The position numbers were made by a program, and so were the translations under genes. Source: Deltaproteobacteria bacterium (GTDB lineage: Bacteria > Desulfobacterota > Desulfuromonadia > Geobacterales > Pseudopelobacteraceae). From it: a DNA stretch of 64,000 nucleotides. Of the stretch, positions 7,863 through 16,591 are shown piece by piece. How positions within the stretch are numbered: the first letter of the stretch is position 1; every line of letters begins with the position of its first letter. Under the pieces are notes generated by a model. The model had not been told where the DNA came from. It saw only the letters and a program-made list of their open reading frames with translations, and did no database searches. The DNA lies in assembly GCA_016182975.1 (NCBI GenBank), contig JACPFJ010000026.1, positions 91,132-155,131 of the forward strand. Reading direction: 5' to 3'.

Positions 7863-9206
7863 TTATTTGGGGCGTCGATCATCGACCCGCTTGGCCTTCC
7901 CTTCACTGCGCGGGATCGTACCGGGCGGAACCAGGGTCACCCCGGCGGTGATACCTACTATTTCCTTGATGTCGTGCCTGATATTTTCAACCTTCTTCCG
8001 TGCCACTTCCACGTCGCTCAGGATGTTTCGCGCGCTCCCGGCGAGGACATCGGCCGCGGCCTTGACCATGAAATCCTCGGTGACCTCGATTTGGACGTTG
8101 ACCTCGTCCATGCTCCCGTCGCGCTCCACCACGATCATGTAGTGGGGCGATATGCCCTGACGCTTGATGACGATTGATTCGATCTGTGAGGGAAAGAAGT
8201 TGACCCCGCGGATGATCAACATATCGTCGGTGCGGCCGGAGAGCCTGGCCATCTTGACCAGGGTGCGGCCACAGGCGCACGGCTCAAGACTGAGCCTGGT
8301 GATGTCACGCGTGCGGAAGCGCAACAGCGGCTGCCCCTCGTTGCCGATGGTGGTTATGACCAACTCCCCTGTCTCGCCGTAGGGAAGCACTTCTCCGGTT
8401 TCGGGGTTGATGATTTCGGGATAGAAGAAATCCTCGTTGACGTGCAGTCCGTTGCGGACCTCGTGGCACTCGAAGGAGACACCCGGTCCGATGATCTCCG
8501 AAAGGCCGTAGATGTCGCAGGCCATGATCCCGAACCTCTCCTGAATCGTCTGGCGCATCGTCTCGCTCCACGGCTCGGCGCCAAAGAGACCGGTCCGAAG
8601 CTTGAGCTTCTTGAAATCCACCCCCATCTGCTCGCCGACCTCGCAGACGTGCATCAGGAAGGAGGGGGTCGCGGTGATGGCGGTGGTGCCGAAATCCTGC
8701 ATCACCATGATCTGCTTCTGGGTGCCGCCGCCGGAGATCGGAATCACCGCCGCCCCTACGCGGATGCCGCCATAATGGGCCCCGAGGCCGCCGGTAAAGA
8801 AACCGTAGCCGAACATGTTCTGAACAACATCCTTGCTGGTGATGTCGGCGCCGGTGCAGGCCCGCGCCATGACCTCTTTCCAGAGCTCGATGTCATTGCG
8901 GGTATAGCCCACAACGACCGGCTTGCCTGTGGTTCCCGAGGTGGCGTGATACTCGACGATATCCTCCTGGGCCGCGGTAAAGAGGTTGAAGGGATAGTTG
9001 TCGCGTATCTCCATCTTGGTGGTGAAGGGGAGTCTGCGGACATCGTCCAGTGACTTGATGTCGCCCGGTTTCACCCCGATTTCATCGAGCCTCTTTTTGT
9101 AATAGGGGTTCTTCCCGTAGACGTAATCGACCGTTTTCCGCATCTTGGCCAACTGGGTCTCCCGCATCTCGCTGCGACTGATTGTCTCCTCTCTGCTCCA
9201 TGCCAT
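7863..9206 (-). CDS. paaK: Phenylacetate-CoA ligase family aryl-CoA ligase
   Basis: 447 residues from the ATG preceded by GAGAGGTGAGACC; the ORF-track extension upstream runs into the sigma-54 promoter. Adenylate-forming enzyme signatures are HATSGTTGKPVVVGYT (P-loop), DIYGLSEIIGPG and the C-terminal IKGVNFFPSQ-type motif (here IRGVNFFPSQIESI). Length and motifs fit PaaK (~430-440). The reaction is aryl acid + ATP + CoA to aryl-CoA + AMP + PPi. Phenylacetate is the family substrate, but the true one may be another aromatic or alicyclic acid. First gene of the ligase-ACT-PanE-dctP1 operon, under sigma-54 control. Confidence 0.92.
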   Translation of the reverse strand: MAWSREETISRSEMRETQLAKMRKTVDYVYGKNPYYKKRLDEIGVKPGDIKSLDDVRRLPFTTKMEIRDNYPFNLFTAAQEDIVEYHATSGTTGKPVVVGYTRNDIELWKEVMARACTGADITSKDVVQNMFGYGFFTGGLGAHYGGIRVGAAVIPISGGGTQKQIMVMQDFGTTAITATPSFLMHVCEVGEQMGVDFKKLKLRTGLFGAEPWSETMRQTIQERFGIMACDIYGLSEIIGPGVSFECHEVRNGLHVNEDFFYPEIINPETGEVLPYGETGELVITTIGNEGQPLLRFRTRDITRLSLEPCACGRTLVKMARLSGRTDDMLIIRGVNFFPSQIESIVIKRQGISPHYMIVVERDGSMDEVNVQIEVTEDFMVKAAADVLAGSARNILSDVEVARKKVENIRHDIKEIVGITAGVTLVPPGTIPRSEGKAKRVDDRRPK

Positions 9207-9253
9207 GGTCTCACCTCTCTTTCGCCTGATTTTGATATTATGAAATATTGTTT

Positions 9254-9269
9254 TGCATGTGGCATGCCA
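9254..9269 (-). promoter_or_regulatory. Sigma-54 (-24/-12) promoter for the paaK operon
   Basis: The minus strand reads TGGCATGCCACATGCA: GG and GC separated by exactly 10 bp, close to the consensus TGGCAC-N5-TTGCA. It lies ~50 bp before the paaK ATG and downstream of palindromes suited to an enhancer-binding protein. Confidence 0.75.
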
Positions 9270-9365
9270 CATGGGTTTTATCCGTATAAAAGAGTATAAC
9301 ACAATGTTTATATTGTGAAATATTTCAAAATATAGTTTATCTGCAATTGGATGGAAAACAGAGCA

Positions 9366-9520
9366 ACGATATTTCGTCGGCTTCCCGGGTTACGTAACGG
9401 ATCGACCAGGTATGTCAAACGATATGGTACTGTTTATTAAAGAGAATGTGGGGGGATTGCCTGCTGGAAACGTCTTTGGCCGGAAAACGATATTTCGTCA
9501 TTAAGACGACATTTCGTCGG
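9366..9520. promoter_or_regulatory. Three ACGA-N4-TCGT upstream activator sites
   Basis: Palindromes ACGATATTTCGT (9366), ACGATATTTCGT (9487) and ACGACATTTCGT (9506), plus a half site TTCGTC near 9532. They lie ~100-250 bp upstream of the sigma-54 promoter and just after the R1 gene, the usual place for enhancer-binding-protein sites. R1 is the likely binder. This region fills 9303-9592; no gene is seen there. Confidence 0.65.
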
Positions 9521-9592
9521 TTATGGGGCAGTTCGTCTGCGGATATGGGGTATTTACTCAGGGTGCGGCGGAAACATGGATTCAGGGACGTT

Positions 9593-11581
9593 CTACGCGT
9601 CCTCGGAGAGAATGTTTCTCCTCTTTATCCCCAACTTTTTCATCCTCGAGTTAAGGGTCGTCGGCTTCAGGCCCAATACCTCGGCAGCCCCGTTCCTCCC
9701 CCGTATGCGCCATCCGGTTCTTTCCAGAACCGAGGCGATGTGCATCCGTTCCATGCCTTCAATCGTCATTGGCTGAACGGCAATTGTGGCGGGTCCGTCC
9801 GGCACCCCCACGACCAGTGTCGAACCGCTGCTGAGAATCATGGCCCTCTCGACCATGTTTCGCAGCTCCCTGATGTTACCCGGCCAAGGGTAGCGCTCCA
9901 GGGCGTCCATGCACTTTTTCGGGATGCGCTCTATCGTCTTTCCGAAGGACTTGGCAAATTCCTTGACCATGGCCCAGACGAGGAGCGGAATGTCCTCCCG
10001 GCGCTCCCGCAGCGGCGGAAGCGCAATGGGAAACACGTTCAGGCGGTAGTAGAGGTCTTCCCTGAATTTGCCGTCCTTTACCGCCCGGGCCAGATCGCGG
10101 TTGGTCGCGGCAATGATGCGAACATCCACATCAATGGGCCTGGTGCTGCCAAGCCGCTCGAATTGGCCCTCCTGAAGCACGCGGAGGAGTTTTGCCTGGA
10201 GGTCGAGGGGGAGTTCACCTATCTCATCGAGAAAGATCGTCGAGCCGTTGGCGGCTTCAAATCGACCGATCTGCCTGGTCATGGCGCCGGTGTAGGCACC
10301 CTTTTCGTGGCCGAAAAGCTCGGTTTCGATCAGTGTCGACGGCAAGGCCGCACAATTCACCTTGATCATGGCGCGATCCTTTCGCGCGCTCAGGCTGTGA
10401 ATGGCGCGGGCCAGCAACTCCTTACCGGTGCCGGTCTCCCCGAGCAGAAGCACGGTCGAGTCTTTAGTGGCCACCTGCTCCACCTGCGACAGGACCCTCC
10501 GGATGGCATCCGATTGGCCGATGATCTCCTCGTGCTTGTATTCGATATCGATCTGGTCGCGGAGGTAAAAGTTCTCAGCCTCCAGGTGGTCTTTCAGGCG
10601 CTTGATTTCGGCAAGGGCCTTTTGAATCTTCTGATCGGCCCGCTTCCGTTCCAGGGCATTTGCAAAAATTTCCCACAGGAGGCGGAGTCTTTGGATTAGT
10701 TCGTCGGGCCATTCCCTTTTGACCTGGTAAGAAACAAAGGTAATGACACCCACAACGGTGCCGCCTACACTCGCCGGGATAAACAGGATGGATTTGATGC
10801 CACCTTGCGCCTTACAATATTTCTTTTCCTGCCAAAAGCTGTCAGGCAACTCGTCGATGTCGGAAATCCTGAAGATCTCCCCCTTGCGAAGCAGGCTGTT
10901 CCAAACGGGTATCAGGTCCTCGATGACGGGAGGCGGCTGTTTGATCCCCGGCAAGGCGAAGGAATGGGCGAGCTGCAACCGTCCATTATCGGGTAGTACG
11001 TGCCAGATGCTGCAGCGGTCGAATCCCAGGAACTCGACGACCTTTTGCAGACCCTGCTCGATCTTGCTGTCCACCTCGGCTACGGGCACATTGATGAAGG
11101 CGGTCGAGAGATCGGAGAGAAGGGCCTCTACCATCAGGCGTTCCGTTTGTACGTCCTCTTTGATTTTCTGCTCGGTTACATCCCGGACGATCAGACCGCA
11201 ACCCAGCACCGATCCGTCATCCGACTTGAGGGGATAACTGCAAATCAACCAGAATCTGTATTGAGACGACTGGTCCGGAAGCGGCTTGTGCACAACAACC
11301 TCATGTTCCACAAAAGTGCGTTCCTCCGTGACCGTACTGGAAAGCAGCGGTTCGACGGTCAGCGCAACCTGCTGATCAAGCTCCCTGACGGTTTTACCGA
11401 TATGCTGCCCGACCGGCATGCCGTCGATCGTCGCCATTCGATCGTTCACATGGATATAACGCAGGTCCAGATCGAGTATCGCGAGCCCAAACTGGACCTG
11501 CTCGAGCAACTGATCAAGCCTGTTGAATCTCCTGAGTAAAAAACCTGGATCGTTTAGTGGCTGTCTGCTTTCCATTTCCAT
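9593..11581 (-). CDS. Sigma-54 activator R1 (PAS-GAF-AAA+-Fis HTH)
   Basis: About 662 residues; starts at 11581 or 11575 are both possible and no strong RBS is visible. A PAS domain (~25-130, FGLAILDLDLRYIHVNDRMA) is followed by a GAF domain (~160-320), an AAA+ domain with Walker A GETGTGKE and sigma-54 loop GAYTGA (Tyr instead of the usual Phe), and a C-terminal Fis-like HTH (NGAAEVLGLKPTTLNSRM). There is no phospho-receiver, so it senses a ligand directly. It is close in sequence and order to R2 at 25725. It lies upstream of paaK in the same direction and probably activates the sigma-54 promoter at 9254. Confidence 0.92.
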   Translation of the reverse strand: MEMESRQPLNDPGFLLRRFNRLDQLLEQVQFGLAILDLDLRYIHVNDRMATIDGMPVGQHIGKTVRELDQQVALTVEPLLSSTVTEERTFVEHEVVVHKPLPDQSSQYRFWLICSYPLKSDDGSVLGCGLIVRDVTEQKIKEDVQTERLMVEALLSDLSTAFINVPVAEVDSKIEQGLQKVVEFLGFDRCSIWHVLPDNGRLQLAHSFALPGIKQPPPVIEDLIPVWNSLLRKGEIFRISDIDELPDSFWQEKKYCKAQGGIKSILFIPASVGGTVVGVITFVSYQVKREWPDELIQRLRLLWEIFANALERKRADQKIQKALAEIKRLKDHLEAENFYLRDQIDIEYKHEEIIGQSDAIRRVLSQVEQVATKDSTVLLLGETGTGKELLARAIHSLSARKDRAMIKVNCAALPSTLIETELFGHEKGAYTGAMTRQIGRFEAANGSTIFLDEIGELPLDLQAKLLRVLQEGQFERLGSTRPIDVDVRIIAATNRDLARAVKDGKFREDLYYRLNVFPIALPPLRERREDIPLLVWAMVKEFAKSFGKTIERIPKKCMDALERYPWPGNIRELRNMVERAMILSSGSTLVVGVPDGPATIAVQPMTIEGMERMHIASVLERTGWRIRGRNGAAEVLGLKPTTLNSRMKKLGIKRRNILSEDA

Positions 11582-11597
11582 ATCCAATGATAAAAAA

Positions 11598-11664
11598 GGG
11601 TCAAGTCTCCAATTTCACAAATTGCATCCGAAAAGGCAAAATATGAACAATGGAGACTTGACCC
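11598..11664. repeat. Inverted repeat GGGTCAAGTCTCCA
   Basis: A perfect 14-bp inverted repeat (11598-11611 / 11651-11664) with a 39-bp interior, just upstream of the R1 start. It looks like the ends of a miniature or REP-like element. It may fold in the R1 leader and affect translation. Confidence 0.75.
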
Positions 11665-11691
11665 TGTTACGGAACATTGAAAAAAGGTTAT

Positions 11692-11732
11692 GAGTTTTGG
11701 GTTTTGAGATTAATGCTTTTAACCCAAAACTC
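11692..11732 (-). repeat. Hairpin GAGTTTTGGGTT / AACCCAAAACTC
   Basis: A perfect 12-bp inverted repeat with a 17-bp loop, followed by another CAACTCAAAAC copy. It is ~50 bp downstream of the thiolase stop and AT-rich. It may act as a weak terminator between thiolase and R1. Confidence 0.5.
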
Positions 11733-11783
11733 AAAACTAACAACTCAAAACATAAAAAGGGTCAACATGCCATATATCCCTCG

Positions 11784-12983
11784 TCACTCCACACGTTCAA
11801 CGATCGTGGCAATACCCTGTCCCACACCGATGCACAGAGACACGATGCCATAACGCGCACCGCGCCGCTTCATCTCATGCACCAGAGTCGCCGTAATACG
11901 CGCACCGGTCGAGCCGAGCGGATGGCCAATGGCGATCGAGCCGCCGTTGACGTTCACCTTCGCCGGGTTGATCCCCAGTTCGCGGATGCAGGGAATGGAT
12001 TGCGCGGCGAACGCCTCGTTCAGCTCGAAGAGATCGATGTCGTTGATATTCAGCCCGGCCCGGGCCAGCACCTTCTGGACCGCGGGAATGGGACCAAGTC
12101 CCATGTAGGATGGATCGCAGCCGGCGACCGCGCTGGCTACAACGCGTACGAGCGGCTTGTACCCCAGACGCTTGGCGGTCCCCGCCTCCATCAGCAGCAG
12201 CGCGGCCGCGCCGTCGTTGATGCCACTGGAGTTGCCTGCGGTTACGGTGCCGTCCTTTTTGAAGGCGGGCGGCAGCTTGGCCAGTTGCTCCATGGTGATA
12301 TCGCCACGGGGAAATTCGTCCCGGTCAACAATGATCGGGTCGCCCTTTTTCTGGGGCAGCACTACCGGCACGATCTCGTCCTTGAATTTGCCGGCGGCAT
12401 CCGCCGCGGCCCACTTGTGCTGCGTCGCCAGGGCGAATTCGTCCTGCTCCAGGCGGGTGAGGCCATACCTTACCGCGACGTTCTCGGCGGTATCTCCCAT
12501 GCCTTCCTTGGCGTACGCTTCCGTCATCCGCGGGTTGGTGAAACGCCAGCCAATTACCGTGTCGAACACCTTTATGTCACGGGAGAAAGCCGACTCGGCC
12601 TTTGCCATGACAAAGGGGGCGCGGGTCATGGACTCGGTGCCGCCGGCAATGATCACGTCCCCCTCGCCTACCTTGATGGCCTGGGCCGCGCTGTTGACGG
12701 CGTTGAGACCAGAGGCGCAGAGGCGGTTGATGGTCTGACCGGCAACCGAGTACGGCAGGCCCGCCAGCAAGGCCGCCATGCGGCCGACGTTGCGGTTGTC
12801 TTCGCCCGCCCCGTTCGTGCAACCCAGTATCACATCCTCGATCAGGTTCGGATCGAGATTGTTGCGCTTGACCAGCTCGGAAATGCAATGGGCCGCCAGG
12901 TCGTCAGATCGGACATTTTTTAACGCGCCGCCGAATTTTCCGACCGGCGTTCGGACTGCATCGATGATTACTGCTTCACGCAT
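11784..12983 (-). CDS. Acetyl-CoA C-acetyltransferase (thiolase)
   Basis: 399 residues, starting at the ATG after GGAGGATCAA; the ORF-track start uses part of the RBS. Classic thiolase residues are all present: nucleophilic Cys in NRLCASGLNAVNSA (~88), NEAFAAQ (His/Asn region), GGSIAIGHPLGSTGAR (His) and a C-terminal C in LCIGVGQG. It condenses or cleaves acetoacetyl-CoA or longer 3-oxoacyl-CoA. Downstream of the SDR gene and likely cotranscribed, the pair recalls PhaA/PhaB-type acetoacetyl-CoA chemistry. In this context thiolysis at the end of ring degradation is equally likely. Confidence 0.94.
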   Translation of the reverse strand: MREAVIIDAVRTPVGKFGGALKNVRSDDLAAHCISELVKRNNLDPNLIEDVILGCTNGAGEDNRNVGRMAALLAGLPYSVAGQTINRLCASGLNAVNSAAQAIKVGEGDVIIAGGTESMTRAPFVMAKAESAFSRDIKVFDTVIGWRFTNPRMTEAYAKEGMGDTAENVAVRYGLTRLEQDEFALATQHKWAAADAAGKFKDEIVPVVLPQKKGDPIIVDRDEFPRGDITMEQLAKLPPAFKKDGTVTAGNSSGINDGAAALLLMEAGTAKRLGYKPLVRVVASAVAGCDPSYMGLGPIPAVQKVLARAGLNINDIDLFELNEAFAAQSIPCIRELGINPAKVNVNGGSIAIGHPLGSTGARITATLVHEMKRRGARYGIVSLCIGVGQGIATIVERVE

Positions 12984-13019
12984 TTGATCCTCCATGGCTG
13001 TGCAAATATTGGTTAACTG

Positions 13020-13763
13020 TTAAATGTATTGGCCGCCGTCTACCTTGATGCACTCGCCGGTAATGTGGCGCGCCTTTTCGGAGCAGAGGAACGTGACCAG
13101 CCAGGCCACCTCTTCCGGCTGCCCCATGCGGCCTAGTACGATATCGGCCAGCGATTTCTGTTTCACGTCTTCCGGCAGGGCCTTCATCATCTCGGTCTCG
13201 ATCAGGCCGGGTGCGACGGCGTTGCAGTTTACGTTGGACTTCGCCAGTTCGCGCGCGATCGTTTTGGTCAGGCCGATGATGCCGGCTTTGGCTGCGGCGT
13301 AGTTGGCCTGGCCGAACTTGCCGCGCAGACCGTTGATGGAGGTGATGTTGACGATCTTGCCGCTCCCCTGCTCCTTGAGCAGCGGCGCAACCGCACGAAT
13401 GTAGTTGAAGTAACCCTTCAGGTTGATGGCAAGCGCCTCGTCCCACTGCTCCTCGGTCATCTTCCAGATCACCGCATCGCGGTTCACGCCGGCATTGTTC
13501 ACCAGGATGTCGACGCTGCCGAATTCCGCGACCACCTTGTCCACCATCGCCTGGGCATCCTTGAAACTCGCCACGTCAGCCTGAACAGCTATGGCGCGCT
13601 GCCCCATCTTGTGGATTTCGGCGCAGATGGCATTGGCTTCTTCGCTGTGCTTGCGATAGTTGATCGCCACGTTCGCACCGTTCTTCGCCAGATCGAGTGC
13701 AATTGCGCTCCCGATTCCCAGGCTCGCACCGGTTACAATTGCATTTTTCCCCTTGAGCTCCAT
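13020..13763 (-). CDS. SDR oxidoreductase, acetoacetyl-CoA/3-oxoacyl reductase type
   Basis: 247 residues from the ATG after GGAGGGGACAA. Short-chain dehydrogenase features are TGASLGIGSAIA (NADP(H)-binding TGxxxGIG), NNAGVNRD, Ser in NITSINGL, and YAAAK with catalytic Tyr/Lys. It ends with the FabG/PhaB-like ITGECIKVDGG. It interconverts 3-hydroxyacyl-CoA and 3-oxoacyl-CoA. First gene of a short operon with thiolase, with the TTGACA/GGTACY promoter upstream. FabG-type assignment for ACP substrates cannot be excluded but is less likely beside a thiolase. Confidence 0.92.
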   Translation of the reverse strand: MELKGKNAIVTGASLGIGSAIALDLAKNGANVAINYRKHSEEANAICAEIHKMGQRAIAVQADVASFKDAQAMVDKVVAEFGSVDILVNNAGVNRDAVIWKMTEEQWDEALAINLKGYFNYIRAVAPLLKEQGSGKIVNITSINGLRGKFGQANYAAAKAGIIGLTKTIARELAKSNVNCNAVAPGLIETEMMKALPEDVKQKSLADIVLGRMGQPEEVAWLVTFLCSEKARHITGECIKVDGGQYI

Positions 13764-13883
13764 TTGTCCCCTCCTTTTTATCCGTCCCTTGGTTTGGTTG
13801 ATACTGCCGCAAACGATCTTTTCGACCAACTGGGTACTTGTCCACAGTCAAGGCGACTGAACAGATACCGTACCGGGTAAATT

Positions 13884-13911
13884 AGTACCATTATACCAAT
13901 TTAGCTGTCAA
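13884..13911 (-). promoter_or_regulatory. TTGACA / GGTA-N4-GGTACT promoter-operator, site 2
   Basis: The minus strand reads TTGACA, 8 bp, GGTATAATGGTACT, followed by AATTTACC. It is upstream of the SDR-thiolase pair and between it and the acyl-CoA dehydrogenase stop. The layout is identical to the sites at 4955 and 20578. Confidence 0.68.
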
Positions 13912-13925
13912 GAGGAAAATTACGG

Positions 13926-15680
13926 TCAAAAAAAGTATTTTCCCGACTCTTTTGCCGCCTCGGCGAGCAGCCTTTTGGCCTCCAGCAGTCCATCCACCGG
14001 ACAGGCCGAGAGCCCGGCTACAACCCGCTGCTGGGCGATCAACTTCTCCCCGCTCAGGGCGTAGGCGCTGCAGCGGGATGCGGCCAGGTAACACTGGGAG
14101 GCCCTTTCGAATGCCGCGACCTTGACAACCGCCTTCAGGAGTTCCTTCCTGTTGTCGCTGGCCGCGGCCAGCGCCTTGTCGCCCCGTATGACCACGCTCT
14201 CCAGGGCGAAGATGCTGATGATCATGTTTGCTATGGCCAAGAGGACCTCCTGAGATTCCCTGGCCTGTTCGGCAGACCCCAGAACCAGCAGGAAGAGCCT
14301 TTTCAGGTTGGCAACCACGGAGTATTCCAGGGCGAAGGCGCCCGTGCCGCTGTTCCCTCCCCCCTCGCCATTGGCCTGTGCCTCTTTGACCCTGTCCCAC
14401 AGGTCGAATGTCCCGCTTTCGGCCTTTTTAAACAGAATGGTCGAGATGAGTATCCGATTGATCTCGTTGGTCCCCTCGAAGATCCGCTGGATACGTTCGT
14501 CGCGGTAATAGCGCTCGGCGGCGTAGTCACTGATATAGCCATAACCGCCATGGACCTGGACGACCTCGTCGACCACGAAGGCTAACGCATCCGTGCAAAA
14601 CACCTTGGCAATGGCGCACTCGAGGGCGTATTCCTCGATTGCCTTCTGGTAACGTTCGTAATAATCCGTTGCGGAGCGATCCAGGGTCGCGATGCGGTCG
14701 TCCAGCAGTCCGGCGACCCTGTACACGACCGAATCGGAGGAGAATATGCCCGTTGCCATGTCCGCCAGTTTCTCCTGGATGGCGCCGAAATCACCGATTA
14801 TTCGACCGAACTGTTTTCTCTCCGTTGCATAGCCGGCGGCCTCGGCAAAGGCCCCCTTGGCCATCCCGCCCGCGGTTGCCGCCACCTTCAGACGCCCGAT
14901 ATTGAGGACATTGAAGGCGATCTTGTGCCCCTTGCCCGGCTCGCCGAGCAGGTTCTCCACCGGAACCCGGGCATTGTCCAGAATAATCTGGGCGGTGGAG
15001 GAGCCCTTCAGCCCCATCTTCTTTTCCTCGGCGCCAACGGAAAACCCTTCAAAACCCCTTTCCACGAGAAAGGCCGAGAAGTGCTTGCCGTCGATCTTGG
15101 CAAAAACGGTGAAGAGGTCGGCAAAGCCGGCATTGGTGATGAACTGCTTGACCCCGTTAAGCAGATAGTAGCGCCCGTCCGCCGTCAAGGTCGCCGTTGT
15201 CCGGGCGTTCAACGGATCGCTGCCGCAGTCCGGCTCGGTCAGGGCATACGCCCCGACCCACTCGCCGGTGGTGAGTTTATCCAGATAGCGCTCCTTTTGC
15301 CCGCCGGTTCCGTAGTAGACGAGGGGGAGCAGGCCTATGCCGGTCTGGCCGCCGTAGGTAATGGAAAAGGAGCCGGTTGGAGCCATTTTTTCGGCCAGCA
15401 GCATGCTGGTGACCTTGTCCAGTTCCAGTCCGCCGTAATCCTCGGGAACGTCAACCAGAAAGAGCCCCAACTCTGCGCAGCGCCGCAGTTTCTCGACTAC
15501 CAGTGCGAAGTCCTGACTCTCGATGCGGTCAAGGTCCGGAAGGATCTCCTTCTTCACCAACTCTTCGGTAGTCTCGGCAAACTGCCGTTGTTCAGCGGAG
15601 AAGTCTTCCGGGGAGAACACAACCCTCCCGGCCGCATCGGTCAACAAAAAATCTCCACCTCTTGCCAGGTGATCCGCCAT
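13926..15680 (-). CDS. Acyl-CoA dehydrogenase (long form, FadE/ACAD9-like)
   Basis: 584 residues. Typical fold segments are AYALTEPDCGSDPLNARTTA (FAD/substrate region), GDFGAIQEKLADMA, QVHGGYGYISDYAAERYYRD and the catalytic Glu in IFEGTNEINRIL. It is longer than the usual ~380 because of a ~180-residue C-terminal extension, as in very-long-chain-type members. It oxidises acyl-CoA to enoyl-CoA and passes electrons to Etf, encoded upstream in the same block. The likely substrate is a dicarboxylyl-CoA or intermediate of ring degradation (inference). RBS AGGAGGCTTCATC-ATG. Confidence 0.93.
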   Translation of the reverse strand: MADHLARGGDFLLTDAAGRVVFSPEDFSAEQRQFAETTEELVKKEILPDLDRIESQDFALVVEKLRRCAELGLFLVDVPEDYGGLELDKVTSMLLAEKMAPTGSFSITYGGQTGIGLLPLVYYGTGGQKERYLDKLTTGEWVGAYALTEPDCGSDPLNARTTATLTADGRYYLLNGVKQFITNAGFADLFTVFAKIDGKHFSAFLVERGFEGFSVGAEEKKMGLKGSSTAQIILDNARVPVENLLGEPGKGHKIAFNVLNIGRLKVAATAGGMAKGAFAEAAGYATERKQFGRIIGDFGAIQEKLADMATGIFSSDSVVYRVAGLLDDRIATLDRSATDYYERYQKAIEEYALECAIAKVFCTDALAFVVDEVVQVHGGYGYISDYAAERYYRDERIQRIFEGTNEINRILISTILFKKAESGTFDLWDRVKEAQANGEGGGNSGTGAFALEYSVVANLKRLFLLVLGSAEQARESQEVLLAIANMIISIFALESVVIRGDKALAAASDNRKELLKAVVKVAAFERASQCYLAASRCSAYALSGEKLIAQQRVVAGLSACPVDGLLEAKRLLAEAAKESGKYFF

Positions 15681-15691
15681 GATGAAGCCTC

Positions 15692-16558
15692 CTATTTCTC
15701 GGAGTAGTCGTAGAAGCCCTTGCCGCTCTTGCGGCCGAGGTAGCCCGCCTTGATCATCTTGCGCAGCAGGCCGGGAGGCGCAAAACGGGCCTCCTTCATG
15801 TACTCGTAGAAGATGTTGCCGACATGGTAGCCGATGTCCACCCCGGCAAAATCCTGGAACTCCAACGGACCCATCGGCATGTTGCAGCCAAGCTTCATGG
15901 CGGTGTCGATGTCCTCGGCAGAGGCCACACCCTCCTCAAGCAGACGGACCGCGTCGAGGATGTAGGGGACGAACAGACGGTTTACCACGAAACCGGGGGT
16001 GTCCTTGCAGGTGATGGGGGTCTTGCCGAAACGCCTGGACATCGCCAGGGCCAGCTCGGTGACGGCCGCCTCGGTCTGAAGCGCGGGGATGATCTCCACA
16101 AGCTTCATCATCGGCACCGGATTGAAAAAGTGCATGCCGACAAACCTGGCGGGACGCTTGACCAGCGCGGCCATTTCGGTGATGGCGATGGAGGAGGTGT
16201 TGGTGGCGTAGATCGTGTCGTCGCCGCAAACGGCGTCCAGCTTGGCGAACAGCTCCTTCTTGACGCCCAGGTCCTCGAAGACCGCCTCGATGATGAAGGG
16301 TACACCGGCCAGGCTGGCCACATCGGTGGAAAATGTGATCCGCCCCTGGATCTCCCGCATCTGTACCTCGGTGTAGATCTCCTTCTTGACCATCCGTTGC
16401 AGGCTCGTGGCAATGGTCTTCTCGGCCCGCGCCCAGACCGCCTCGCTCACGTCCACCACCCTGACCTGAAAGCCCGCCTGGGCCGCGACCTGCGCGATAC
16501 CGGCCCCCATGCTGCCGGCGCCGGCAACCCCTACCGTCTTGATGTCGTCGATTGTCAT
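15692..16558 (-). CDS. hbd: 3-hydroxyacyl-CoA dehydrogenase (3-hydroxybutyryl-CoA type)
   Basis: 288 residues, the usual length. The NAD-binding motif is VAGAGSMGAGIAQVAAQAG at ~10-27; the catalytic His is in MHFFNPVPMMKLVEII. The C-terminal domain ends with the family segment MIKAGYLGRKSGKGFYDY. It oxidises 3-hydroxyacyl-CoA to 3-oxoacyl-CoA with NAD+. RBS AAAGGAGAGCATTCA-ATG. It lies between enoyl-CoA hydratase and acyl-CoA dehydrogenase, completing a beta-oxidation set. The gene name is a family name; chain-length preference is unknown. Confidence 0.95.
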   Translation of the reverse strand: MTIDDIKTVGVAGAGSMGAGIAQVAAQAGFQVRVVDVSEAVWARAEKTIATSLQRMVKKEIYTEVQMREIQGRITFSTDVASLAGVPFIIEAVFEDLGVKKELFAKLDAVCGDDTIYATNTSSIAITEMAALVKRPARFVGMHFFNPVPMMKLVEIIPALQTEAAVTELALAMSRRFGKTPITCKDTPGFVVNRLFVPYILDAVRLLEEGVASAEDIDTAMKLGCNMPMGPLEFQDFAGVDIGYHVGNIFYEYMKEARFAPPGLLRKMIKAGYLGRKSGKGFYDYSEK

Positions 16559-16591
16559 TGAATGCTCTCCTTTGTTGTCTGTGATATGTTT

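Noticed and set aside
9366-9520. Repeated ~13-bp units as a CRISPR-like array
   Set aside because: Only three short palindromes with unequal spacing and no cas genes; activator sites fit better.
9446-10699. 417-aa plus-strand ORF starting in the paaK upstream region
   Set aside because: Mostly antisense to R1; the start lies in the activator-site region.
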